Positions 37,001 through 45,133 of a stretch of 48,463 bases of DNA are shown here, in pieces. Both the position numbers and the translations under genes were made by a program. Origin of the DNA: Clostridium sp. (lineage in GTDB: Bacteria > Bacteroidota > Bacteroidia > Bacteroidales > Bacteroidaceae); the NCBI GenBank assembly GCA_023663705.1, contig JAMPGY010000019.1:1-48463 (forward strand). Direction: 5' to 3'. The notes below the pieces were generated by a model. The model ran no database searches. It was not told the DNA's origin and saw only the letters and a program-made list of their open reading frames with translations. Positions within the stretch are counted from its first letter, which is position 1. The number at the start of each line of letters is the position of its first letter.

Positions 37001-37280
37001 CCGTCTGACCGCCAAAGGCGAGCAGGATGCCCTGAGGACGTTCCTTCTCGATTACCTTCTCCACAAAATACGGAGTGACGGGCAGGAAGTAAATCTGGTC
37101 GGCCACACCTTCGCTGGTCTGCACCGTGGCGATATTGGGATTAATCAGCACGGTTTCAATACCCTCCTCTTTCAGGGCTTTCAATGCCTGAGAACCGGAA
37201 TAGTCAAACTCGCCGGCCTCACCGATTTTCAGCGCACCGGAACCCAGCAACAGGACTTTCTTTATATTCTTGTCAATCAT
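34056..37280 (-). CDS. carB: Carbamoyl-phosphate synthase large chain
   Basis: The 1074-aa cytoplasmic enzyme has two homologous ATP-grasp halves. The first starts [24 protein letters not shown] (shown in parts: [14 protein letters not shown]), the second [20 protein letters not shown] near residue 560. Further motifs are [16 protein letters not shown] and [20 protein letters not shown]-like segments. A C-terminal MGS-like allosteric domain (about 940-1060) is present. It makes carbamoyl phosphate from bicarbonate, glutamine-derived ammonia and 2 ATP for pyrimidine and arginine synthesis. Length matches E. coli. It lies 13 bp after carA and 14 bp before the permease gene of the sulfation set. 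Confidence 0.97.
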   Translation of the reverse strand: [1074 protein letters not shown]

Positions 37281-37293
37281 CGTCTTCGTATGT

Positions 37294-38370
37294 TTAAAGC
37301 AGTTTCACAAAATCATCGAACAAAAACTCCGTGTCCACCGGACCGCTGCAGGCCTCGGGATGGAACTGCGCACTGAACCAGGGATTGGTCTTGTGGCGGA
37401 TACCCTCGTTGGAGCCGTCGTTCATATTCACATACAGCGGCTCCCAGTCGGCACCCAGTGTGTCGTTGTCCACCGCATAACCATGGTTCTGACTGGTAAT
37501 GAAACAACGGTTGGTGCCAACCTCACGCACCGGCTGATTGTGACTACGATGACCGTATTTCAACTTATATATTTTGGCACCGGCCGCTTTACTGAGCAGT
37601 TGGTTGCCCATGCAAATTCCCATGCAGGGACGCACTTTGGGATTGGCCAGGAACTTGCGGATATTGACTACAGCCGCCTCACAGGTGTCAGGGTCTCCGG
37701 GACCGTTGGCTAAAAACAGCCCGTCAAAATCCATGTCGTTAAAATCGTAGTTCCAAGGCACACGAATCACTTCCACCCCCCGATTGATCAGGCAACGAAT
37801 AATGTTGTGCTTCACACCGCAGTCCACCAACACAACCTTCTTGGCTGCTCCCCCATTGTAACGAATAATTTCCTTGCAGGATACCTGATCCACAAAATTC
37901 ACTCCGCGATAATCCGCCGTAGGGATATTGTCCGGTTCGTCGTCAAACATAATCTTACCCATCATCACACCATGCTCACGCAGCACCTTGGTCAGTTCAC
38001 GCGTGTCAATGCCTGTAATGCCGGGAACCTGCTCACGTTTCAACCAATCGGCCAAACTTTCCTTGGCATTCCAATGACTGTAGTCAGTGCTATAGTCGCT
38101 CACGATGATAGCCGAAGCATGTATTTTCTCACTCTCCATGAAGGTCGCCAACCCGTTTTGCTCCATGCTGAAAGCAGGCACTCCGTAGTTTCCCACCAGC
38201 GGATAGGTGAGTGCCATCAACTGGCCGGCATACGAAGGATCGGTCAAGCTCTCGGGATAGCCCATCATTGCCGTGTTGAACACAACTTCACCCGCCACCG
38301 GCTTTTCGTAGCCAAACGACTTGCCATGAAAACGGCTCCCGTCGTCGAGGATAAGTGTTACATTTCTCAT
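37294..38370 (-). CDS. carA: Carbamoyl-phosphate synthase small chain
   Basis: The 358-aa protein has the N-terminal small-chain domain (TLILDDGSRFHGKSFG, FNTAMMGYPESLTDPSYAGQ) and a class I glutamine amidotransferase domain (about 175-358). The nucleophile is Cys253 in MGICMGNQ, and the partner His-Glu pair is in FHPEA near residue 340. It releases ammonia from glutamine and channels it to CarB. It follows a small hypothetical gene by 30 bp and precedes carB by 13 bp. Confidence 0.97.
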   Translation of the reverse strand: MRNVTLILDDGSRFHGKSFGYEKPVAGEVVFNTAMMGYPESLTDPSYAGQLMALTYPLVGNYGVPAFSMEQNGLATFMESEKIHASAIIVSDYSTDYSHWNAKESLADWLKREQVPGITGIDTRELTKVLREHGVMMGKIMFDDEPDNIPTADYRGVNFVDQVSCKEIIRYNGGAAKKVVLVDCGVKHNIIRCLINRGVEVIRVPWNYDFNDMDFDGLFLANGPGDPDTCEAAVVNIRKFLANPKVRPCMGICMGNQLLSKAAGAKIYKLKYGHRSHNQPVREVGTNRCFITSQNHGYAVDNDTLGADWEPLYVNMNDGSNEGIRHKTNPWFSAQFHPEACSGPVDTEFLFDDFVKLL

Positions 38371-38400
38371 TGCAGAAATCGCGTATTAATTAGATTTTAC

Positions 38401-38658
38401 TTATTCTTCCAAGTCCATCTCCCAAACATATTCGTCCAACCGACAGGGACGGACAAAAAAAAGACCACTCATTTCGGTTTCATACAACCGAAAAGTGGCC
38501 ATGTCATTGTCAGCAAAAGGATTTTCAGTAGATGAGACCGCCGCACGTGCCTTCCCAAGTACCTTATGTTCCTGAAAAGCACATTGAATGATTCCCCATT
38601 CCAACGGCATCGGATGACCGGGGTTCATGCCGCCGCCCCCTCGTCCATACTGCTCCAT
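38401..38658 (-). CDS. Hypothetical 85-aa protein leading the car operon
   Basis: I do not recognise this protein. It begins MEQYGRGGGGMNPGHPMPLEW and ends in an acidic WEMDLEE tail, with no signal peptide or membrane helix. It starts 33 bp below a good promoter and stops 30 bp before carA, so it is the first frame of the transcript. The codon pattern resembles that of the neighbours, which supports translation. It could be a small regulatory protein or an attenuation-coupled leader. The glycine cluster and the PGHPMP segment are the only notable features. Confidence 0.6.
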   Translation of the reverse strand: MEQYGRGGGGMNPGHPMPLEWGIIQCAFQEHKVLGKARAAVSSTENPFADNDMATFRLYETEMSGLFFVRPCRLDEYVWEMDLEE

Positions 38659-38690
38659 AAAAGAGTCCCTTTAAAATTACAATCGTTTTG

Positions 38691-38720
38691 CAAAGGTACA
38701 AAAAAAACAGATTGAACCAA
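38691..38720 (-). promoter_or_regulatory. Promoter of the car-cys-sulfotransferase operon
   Basis: On the minus strand a -33 TTG (38720-38718) and a -7 TACCTTTG followed by C (38698-38691) are separated by 19 bp, a good Bacteroidetes promoter. It is the only convincing one I see ahead of the eight genes down to 28378. Confidence 0.65.
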
Positions 38721-38768
38721 GCGTATTATTAAATCTTAATTCACAATTTATAATTGCAAAGTCAACCT

Positions 38769-40241
38769 TCAGTCGTGTATGGCAATCTGTCCGGTGTATT
38801 CGTTAATGTCGAATCCGTCAACGGACGTGAGGCGCTTGCCGTTAATGACCACATTCTCGATACGCACGTTTCTCACTCCGTAGAGAGCGTTGTAGCCCTT
38901 GATGCGCGAAGGATACATCATGCCCTGCCCACCGTTGTAGGTTATATTGCGGAAGGTGACATCGCAAATACCAAATCCGGGCGCACGGTTGTACTTCTCG
39001 TTGTAATTCACCTTTAGGTCGATAAGGCGGGCTTCCTCACAATCCTCCACACGTATATCCTCAAACAGAACATTGCACACACGGTTTTTGTCGCCGCAGT
39101 TCACAGCCATCACCCCCCGGTATTCATCGTCGTCCTCATCCACATTGAGCACATCTATATCCCGGAACACGATGCGTTCGATCGTCTCTCCCGTCTCGCT
39201 CATGTCGTCGCCATGCACGCCCACATTCATGGCGTGAGCTACATCGGCCCACAGCACACTGTGCTCCACGGTGATGTCCCGCGAGTCTCCCCAATACCAC
39301 CACCGGTGATTGTAGAAAGCCAGACAGTCGTCACTCGTGCGCAGAAAAACGTGGCTGATATTCCAGTTGCGACAAGACATGAGATCAATTCCATCACTCC
39401 AGGGTCTGCTCGAGAAACTCTTGATGTTGCGTATGGTCACATTCTCGCTACAGCCTCCCAATATCGTATAATGAAGGGGATTTATCACCGTAATTCCCTC
39501 CACCAGCACATTACGCGAGTGAGTGATCTCCACCCCACGCAACGGGTGATACAGTATACCACGCCCGATAATCCGAACATTTTCCGCCTTGTCTACTCGC
39601 AGACGGGCACACACCACGGCTCCCGGAGCCAAATAGACGGTGCAGTTGCCGGGAATATTGATTTCCTCTCCAGGCAAATCCTTGGGTTTGTGCACACCCG
39701 GCCCGAAATAGATCAGCCTGCTGTCCTTGCGGAAGATGTCCTTGGATCCGCCGTCCCAATTAATGGTGCTGTCGTTCTGTGCCACGTCGTGATAGGCCTC
39801 CGTCTCCGGCGGATTGCAGAAAAGATGGAGATTGTGCAGACGATCTCCGCCGAATTCAATGCTCAATTGAGAGGGTTCCTTCACCACAAAGCGAACCTCA
39901 TCCCTTCCGCAACACTGTGGATGAATCGACTTGGATAGGGGACGTACCACGGCATTACCGGACACACCTTCACCACTCACCTTCACCTCCACCGGCTCAC
40001 CCATGTCGAACTGAGCCATCGCAGCCGTAGAATGGGTGTCGCCGTCTACCTCCACACGTAACACCGTCAGCGGCAACCATTCGTCGGCGCTACCCGCACG
40101 GCGCACCGCCACCTGATAGCGATCATTGTGAGGCAATACTTTTTCATCCACATCTGGATATGTGATAATCTGAGCCGATATAACTGCCGAAACGAGCATG
40201 CATACTATTAACAAAACACCTTTCATCTTCTGGTTATCCAT
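38769..40241 (-). CDS. Secreted right-handed beta-helix protein (GH28-like)
   Basis: Starting at ATG 40241 gives 490 aa; ATG 40226 (MKGVLLIVCMLVSAVISAQ) would place the signal peptide at the very N-terminus. After a beta-sandwich region (about 25-110) there is a long parallel beta-helix. Segments PWSDGIDLMSCRNW, RTSDDCLAFYNH and YPSRIKGYN occupy the places of the NTDG, DD and RIK motifs of GH28 polygalacturonases, although the GHG motif reads VGVHGDD. It probably cleaves a uronic-acid or related polysaccharide in the periplasm. A terminator separates it from the GH20 gene upstream, and no promoter was identified. Confidence 0.7.
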   Translation of the reverse strand: MDNQKMKGVLLIVCMLVSAVISAQIITYPDVDEKVLPHNDRYQVAVRRAGSADEWLPLTVLRVEVDGDTHSTAAMAQFDMGEPVEVKVSGEGVSGNAVVRPLSKSIHPQCCGRDEVRFVVKEPSQLSIEFGGDRLHNLHLFCNPPETEAYHDVAQNDSTINWDGGSKDIFRKDSRLIYFGPGVHKPKDLPGEEINIPGNCTVYLAPGAVVCARLRVDKAENVRIIGRGILYHPLRGVEITHSRNVLVEGITVINPLHYTILGGCSENVTIRNIKSFSSRPWSDGIDLMSCRNWNISHVFLRTSDDCLAFYNHRWWYWGDSRDITVEHSVLWADVAHAMNVGVHGDDMSETGETIERIVFRDIDVLNVDEDDDEYRGVMAVNCGDKNRVCNVLFEDIRVEDCEEARLIDLKVNYNEKYNRAPGFGICDVTFRNITYNGGQGMMYPSRIKGYNALYGVRNVRIENVVINGKRLTSVDGFDINEYTGQIAIHD

Positions 40242-40283
40242 ATATCGGGTATACGGACAATCGCGCGGCATTCCCACTTCGTC

Positions 40284-40335
40284 CAACAAAAATCCGCAAG
40301 GCACGCACACTGAAGTGTGGCTGCGCCTTGCGGAT
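40284..40335 (-). terminator. Terminator after the GH20 gene
   Basis: An 11-bp stem pairs atccgcaaggc (40292-40302) with gccttgcggat (40325-40335), with an inner cacact/agtgtg stem. On the minus strand a run of five T follows. Confidence 0.75.
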
Positions 40336-40394
40336 CGGGAACATACCGACTGTGTACCGTCCTTGCTGTACGGCCACACAGCCTCCTGTCGTTT

Positions 40395-43300
40395 TTATTT
40401 CTTTATCACCACTTTCTTGCCGTCGCGGATATATACGCCGGTCTTGACAGGCGTGTCCAGCCGGCGACCATCCAAATCAAAGAGTTTTCCGGAGACAGCC
40501 TCCGTATCCACCGTATGGATGCCGGTGCGGTCTGCCGTATAAATAAAAGTAATCTCCACGTTGGAACTCAAATCCGACAGACCTTCCACATTCCCCTCGG
40601 TCCGACTGTGGTCATACCCTTCGATAGCGGGGATGTTCAATGCATAAGCCGAACCGGCCACCAGCAATTGAGACGTACGCTGCAATTCCACACCATCGTC
40701 CGTGCGACACACACAGGTCACCGTGAAGTAGGGTTCCACTTCATAGGTATAGAACACAAACGGATGACCGTCCGACCATCCGGTGAAGGTGTGATCGCTG
40801 TTTCCGTTCCAGTATAGGGAGTTGGATCCTTTCACCGTCCAGGACTGCCCGTAGGCATTGGCCTCAAACGTAAAAGGCGCAGCGGTTGTAGACGGTTTCA
40901 TGGCACTGCCACGCACCAGCATGGGAACATACAGCCCCAGTTCATTGCCCACTTTGAAACCGGCACCGCTTTTCTCCATGGTCCACACATAAGCAGGAGA
41001 ACCGCTCTTCACACCATTGGCCGTCACCATATTCTGATTCATATCGGCCGCACTCAGAAAACCACTGCGCGATTGGTCATTCTTGGCATTGTAAGCCAGA
41101 TAAGAGCAATCAGCCTTCAGTTCGGTCACCGGTTTACCCACCGCTTTGAATCCACACAGTCCTTCGGTTTCATAGATTGCTGTCAGTTCCACGTCTTCCG
41201 TAGGGACAAACGAAGCGTCAGCCTCGCGGTCCGCGCTCACAAAAGTATAGTACTTAAGCGTGGGAAAACTCACCATATAACTCTCGCCCACCGGACATAC
41301 CGCAGTCGTCTCCTGAATCAGTCCGCCCCGACGTTCCTTGCAACGAAGCGTCACGGTGAAGGCCTCGCGCTGATAAGTCACCTTCACCGTCAAGTGTTCA
41401 GTCACCTCATCTATCACAGGTGCATCGGCCGTACCGGTCGACTCATAACTCTTCACACTCCAATTCGTGATTTCCGGAGCCACACACGTGTAGGATTTAC
41501 CCAGCGGAGCCGCCTGATAGTACGTACCGATCATGTTGTTGTCCTCATCGTAACACTGATAGGTGATCTGGCGGACATTCTCATAGATCCAGGAAGATCC
41601 CTGGGGGCGCACACCACCCACACCCACGCAACCCGGGTTTTCATGAAAAGCCACCGGAATGGGGAAAAGAGCCTCCGAACCGGCCAGCAACTGGTAGTCC
41701 TGCGTCTTTTCCACATAGGTCATCTTGTAAGTTGCAGGAGAATCCCCCAACAGCAAAGGGAGCGTGGTGCCACTGATGTAGCGGCCGGTGGCCACATTCT
41801 TCAACGTCACGTTCCGTCCGTCGGCCACAGCCTCCGACGACATCACTTCCCATACATCGGCAGCATAGTCCGCAACTTTGGCAGTCAGTGTAGACAGACC
41901 CTCATCCATCAATGTCAATCCATCAAAACGCTCCACCGCATTGGCAAAGCGAATGCAATCTCCCTGAACAGGAAAGGTGGCCACAGACGGCTCCTCCGAT
42001 GCCGACATCAGTTGAAATTCCCACACTCCGGCATTGCTGTCCGAAGGGTCGTTCCACAGATTAATGGAATAGTTCTGCCCACCGGCAGCCATATTCATAT
42101 ATTGATCGGCAATCTGTTCCGAACGGATACTGTAGCAATAATTAGCACCGTTTTGCGAATACACGCGGTCGCCTAAAATAAATGAATAGTGGCGTCGGGT
42201 GTCGTCATAATCCCAGCGTCCGGTGTTATTGGCCGCCGTGGGAGTACCATTGAGCGAGCCTTCGGGACGTGCTTTGCACACCAAAGCATATTTGCCGGGA
42301 TTGGCCGCATCTTCCATTAGCGCCCACAACTGATAATCATAGGCATCCTCACCCTCGGCTGCCACCGTACCACTCCACAGGCGACCAGCCTGTGCATTGC
42401 CGATACCGATTGTGGGCGAACCTTCGCGCAACAATTCGATACATTTGCCGGCACGATTGGCATCACCGGTGTTGCGCGTCACGATGCGATACCACGTTTG
42501 GTTCGTTTCGGTGGATACCTTGGGCATCACCTTATCCGTGCTCTCTGCCGTCTGCATGAAATGGCGACCATAAGCATAGTTGTTGTAGTTGAGCAGCACG
42601 CTGTCAGCCGTAATACGGCGACAGAAATCGTCGAAATTTTTCTTCGAAGCCGGCGTCCATCCGGTCTCAGCGATAGCAATAAGACGGGGCAAAGCCAAAT
42701 ACTCAAGCAAATAGTCGCTTGACACATGTTCACACCAAAAAGTGCCCTGCACACCGCAATAGAAAGGTTGCAGATTGACAGGCACATTGTCCGGCACAGG
42801 CACATAGTTGTAGGTGGCACGCACATCGTCGGCTCCGTTTCCTGCACCATGAGGCTCGCCCGGATCAGTGCTCTGCTTACGGTTGATATAATAAGGTCCC
42901 CACGGAGTGATGACCGACTTCATGCCCAACTGGGCTGCACGAAGAGCCGAAGACTGAACCTTACCCTGCTCCCAGCACATGAGGTAACCGTCAGTGCCCT
43001 GAATAAGTTCTTCGTCGGTACCCGAAGCCGAAAGACTTTCGTTCCACATAATGACACGGCGCTTCTCGCTTCCGGTCTTGGCATTCACATGATCAGCCAA
43101 CTTGCGCACGAAACGCGACTGCAACGCACGATAATTGGTGCCCAAGCCCAAATCCTCGACCAAAGCCCGGCATTCGGCATTGCCCTGCCAAGCACTAGTG
43201 GGGCATTCGTCACCGCCGATATGTATCTGTTCATAGGGGAAAATGTCTATCAACTCATCAATAATATCCTTGGCGAACTGCAACGCACCTTCGTTGCCTA

Positions 43301-44225
43301 CATTCAGCACGTCGGAGAATATGCCTCCATCCAGTTGCACGGAGTGACTACCGTTGGGCGTGCAACTATACTCGGGATAGCTGGCCACCGCCGCACAGGC
43401 ATGTCCTGGAAATTCCACTTCAGGAATCACCTCGATATGACGTTCCTTGGCGTAAGCGACCAATTCACGAGCCTCATCCTGGGTATAAAAATAAGGGCCG
43501 TAAGGCTCATAGCTGAAATAACGGCCATAAACAGGATCCACATCCCACGAACCGGTGCGCACGCTACCGATGGTAGTCAGTTTGGGATACTTCTTGATTT
43601 CGATGCGCCAGCCCTGGTCATCGGTAAGATGCCAGTGGAAACGGTTCATTTTGTAATAAGACATCACGTCGATCATACGCTTCACCTCATTGATCGTGAA
43701 GAAATGACGACTCACATCGAGCATAAAGCCGCGATACTCAAAACGAGGGGCATCCACGATGCTCACCACTGGTAGGACATACTCCGTCACGCGTTCGTCC
43801 TTCACCCCGGCCATGACACACGGCGGAAGCATCTTTTTGATACTCTGGAAAGCGTAAAAGAAACCTGTGGAGGTGTTGGCCGATATGCTCACCCCGGATG
43901 TAGTCACATCCAGCGTATAACCCTCGATACCCAACTGTTCCATACCTTCGTAACGGCTCATTCGGATGAGCGCATCCTCCTCATCCGACACCGTCACCAT
44001 TTTGTTTGTCACCGCCTGCAGATGAGTTGCAAAACGTTTAGCCTCACACGATAAACTATCCGGCAAACCGGCCACGCAAATCCCGAACGATTCGGGAAGT
44101 ACCAACTTTCCTTCGCCCAAGGTCATCGCCTTTGGTACCGGAGTCAGATTCACCGTGCTGTCAGCAAGCATGCCCAGCGGAAAGCACAAACAGAGCCACA
44201 AAAGCCCTAAAATACATTTTCTCAT
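40395..44225 (-). CDS. Multidomain GH20 beta-N-acetylhexosaminidase
   Basis: The 1276-aa protein has a signal peptide (about 1-21), a GH20b domain (about 22-155) and the GH20 barrel (about 160-500). The catalytic Asp339-Glu340 pair lies in YEQIHIGGDECPTSAW; FHWHLTDDQGWRIEI is also conserved. It should remove terminal GlcNAc or GalNAc residues from host or dietary glycans. The remaining 700 residues hold a ricin-like or lectin-like region (about 575-740), at least two MucBP-like modules (YQCYDEDNNMIGTYY; VTLRCKERRGGLIQE) and a short tail, KLFDLDGRRL...GVYIRDGKKVVIKK, like the C-terminal sorting tails of Prevotella and Bacteroides secreted proteins. It is much longer than simple GH20 enzymes. 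Confidence 0.9.
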   Translation of the reverse strand: MRKCILGLLWLCLCFPLGMLADSTVNLTPVPKAMTLGEGKLVLPESFGICVAGLPDSLSCEAKRFATHLQAVTNKMVTVSDEEDALIRMSRYEGMEQLGIEGYTLDVTTSGVSISANTSTGFFYAFQSIKKMLPPCVMAGVKDERVTEYVLPVVSIVDAPRFEYRGFMLDVSRHFFTINEVKRMIDVMSYYKMNRFHWHLTDDQGWRIEIKKYPKLTTIGSVRTGSWDVDPVYGRYFSYEPYGPYFYTQDEARELVAYAKERHIEVIPEVEFPGHACAAVASYPEYSCTPNGSHSVQLDGGIFSDVLNVGNEGALQFAKDIIDELIDIFPYEQIHIGGDECPTSAWQGNAECRALVEDLGLGTNYRALQSRFVRKLADHVNAKTGSEKRRVIMWNESLSASGTDEELIQGTDGYLMCWEQGKVQSSALRAAQLGMKSVITPWGPYYINRKQSTDPGEPHGAGNGADDVRATYNYVPVPDNVPVNLQPFYCGVQGTFWCEHVSSDYLLEYLALPRLIAIAETGWTPASKKNFDDFCRRITADSVLLNYNNYAYGRHFMQTAESTDKVMPKVSTETNQTWYRIVTRNTGDANRAGKCIELLREGSPTIGIGNAQAGRLWSGTVAAEGEDAYDYQLWALMEDAANPGKYALVCKARPEGSLNGTPTAANNTGRWDYDDTRRHYSFILGDRVYSQNGANYCYSIRSEQIADQYMNMAAGGQNYSINLWNDPSDSNAGVWEFQLMSASEEPSVATFPVQGDCIRFANAVERFDGLTLMDEGLSTLTAKVADYAADVWEVMSSEAVADGRNVTLKNVATGRYISGTTLPLLLGDSPATYKMTYVEKTQDYQLLAGSEALFPIPVAFHENPGCVGVGGVRPQGSSWIYENVRQITYQCYDEDNNMIGTYYQAAPLGKSYTCVAPEITNWSVKSYESTGTADAPVIDEVTEHLTVKVTYQREAFTVTLRCKERRGGLIQETTAVCPVGESYMVSFPTLKYYTFVSADREADASFVPTEDVELTAIYETEGLCGFKAVGKPVTELKADCSYLAYNAKNDQSRSGFLSAADMNQNMVTANGVKSGSPAYVWTMEKSGAGFKVGNELGLYVPMLVRGSAMKPSTTAAPFTFEANAYGQSWTVKGSNSLYWNGNSDHTFTGWSDGHPFVFYTYEVEPYFTVTCVCRTDDGVELQRTSQLLVAGSAYALNIPAIEGYDHSRTEGNVEGLSDLSSNVEITFIYTADRTGIHTVDTEAVSGKLFDLDGRRLDTPVKTGVYIRDGKKVVIKK

Positions 44226-44288
44226 AATGTCAAAATATAAATGAATAAAGGTTTTTCACGCCAACTTATCGGCTAACAATTAACGTGA

Positions 44289-44320
44289 CAAAAATAATGA
44301 AATAAAGGACAATGCACAAA
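44289..44320 (-). promoter_or_regulatory. Promoter of the GH20 gene
   Basis: On the minus strand TTTG (44320-44317) and TATTTTTG (44296-44289) are 20 bp apart, matching both Bacteroidetes elements. The leader is about 55 nt. Confidence 0.7.
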
Positions 44321-44501
44321 TTTTCGACAAAAAATCGCCTTCGGTGAACGGTAGTGTATCATTATTATTCACTTGATTGGTGAAAACATACATTATTAAT
44401 ATGCTTGCTTCATAAAGCATCCACATAGGCAGGGATACGATTAAAAGAGCGAATATACCGGAATGGGGTTAGTATTGCTGCCACCACTATCAGCATAAGG
44501 A

Positions 44502-44666
44502 CTATGGCATTATACGATATTGCTTAATGTACTCTCTGATGTCTGGTGCTTGTTTGGCAATGGCTTCTAACTTCACGTTTCAATCCTTTGCATCCTTTTT
44601 GCGTTTCCAAGCCACCTTACCACATTTGGGAAAACAATAATAACTATCAAGTGTTTTTTGCGACAT
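44502..44666 (-). pseudogene. Interrupted small zinc-ribbon-like ORF
   Basis: From ATG 44666 a frame reads MSQKTLDSYYCFPKCGKVAW and continues for 28 codons to TGA (44582-44580). The same frame goes on for 25 sense codons (NVKLEAIAKQAPDIREYIKQ...) to TAG at 44504-44502. The CxxxC-G-K beginning resembles a zinc-ribbon knuckle, and the second part is a plausible amphipathic helix, so one in-frame nonsense change in a small gene is the simplest reading. I do not recognise the family. Confidence 0.35.
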
Positions 44667-44802
44667 AGACCTTGCCGTAAACCTTGCACTTTCGTTTGAT
44701 TTCAAATCCGATTGTTGGCATGTTATCTACGTTTTGTCTTGTCGCAAATAAGAAATAGAAAAAGTCCATAGAAAACACATAGCAACCATGAACCCTATAA
44801 AC

Positions 44803-44841
44803 GCAAAAAGCGTGCAACTCATTGAGCTTCACGCTTTTTGC
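44803..44841. terminator. Strong symmetrical hairpin
   Basis: A perfect 12-bp stem (gcaaaaagcgtg / cacgctttttgc) surrounds a 15-nt loop that can itself pair ctca with tgag. T-richness after the stem is greater on the plus strand (ttattgttt). No plus-strand gene upstream would need it. Confidence 0.6.
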
Positions 44842-45081
44842 TTATTGTTTATTATCTGTATCCTTATCGGAATCATTTCACTTCCTCGAAATCAACAGTA
44901 TCTCTGTATGAGCAACTTGCGTGAACGTGTTGCAAATATAGCGCAAACCCGAAAATAAGCATCCATAAGCAACCACAGCTCTTGACTGCAAAAATATAAA
45001 ATTTTCCAATAAATATCGTGATATAAACGCGTAATAATCAAAAGTATGGCACGAATTTAACAGAATCTCCACTTTTATCCT

Positions 45082-45089
45082 TACCTTTG
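45082..45089 (+). promoter_or_regulatory. -7 element of the AlbA-type gene
   Basis: TACCTTTG matches TAnnTTTG, 44 bp before the ATG at 45134. A TTTA at 45056-45059 may be a weak -33 element. Confidence 0.55.
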
Positions 45090-45133
45090 TACATGATATT
45101 GGGGAATTGTACCCTAACAATTATAAGGAAACG

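Larger units (their letters stand above)
44321..45081. other. Gene-poor, AT-rich intergenic region
   Basis: About 760 bp without a convincing intact gene. It contains an interrupted small ORF (44502-44666, minus) and a strong hairpin (44803-44841). Very short frames on both strands cross the hairpin. The drop in GC marks the change from core genes to accessory-looking DNA. Confidence 0.6.

Noticed and set aside
44647-44832. A 61-codon minus-strand frame across the same hairpin
   Set aside because: It begins inside the hairpin and shows no recognisable domain; coding is not supported.
44788-44958. A 56-codon plus-strand frame (begins MNPINAKSVQ) with a hydrophobic stretch
   Set aside because: Its first part is built from the 44803-44841 hairpin and no promoter or homologue is recognisable; kept only as a note.
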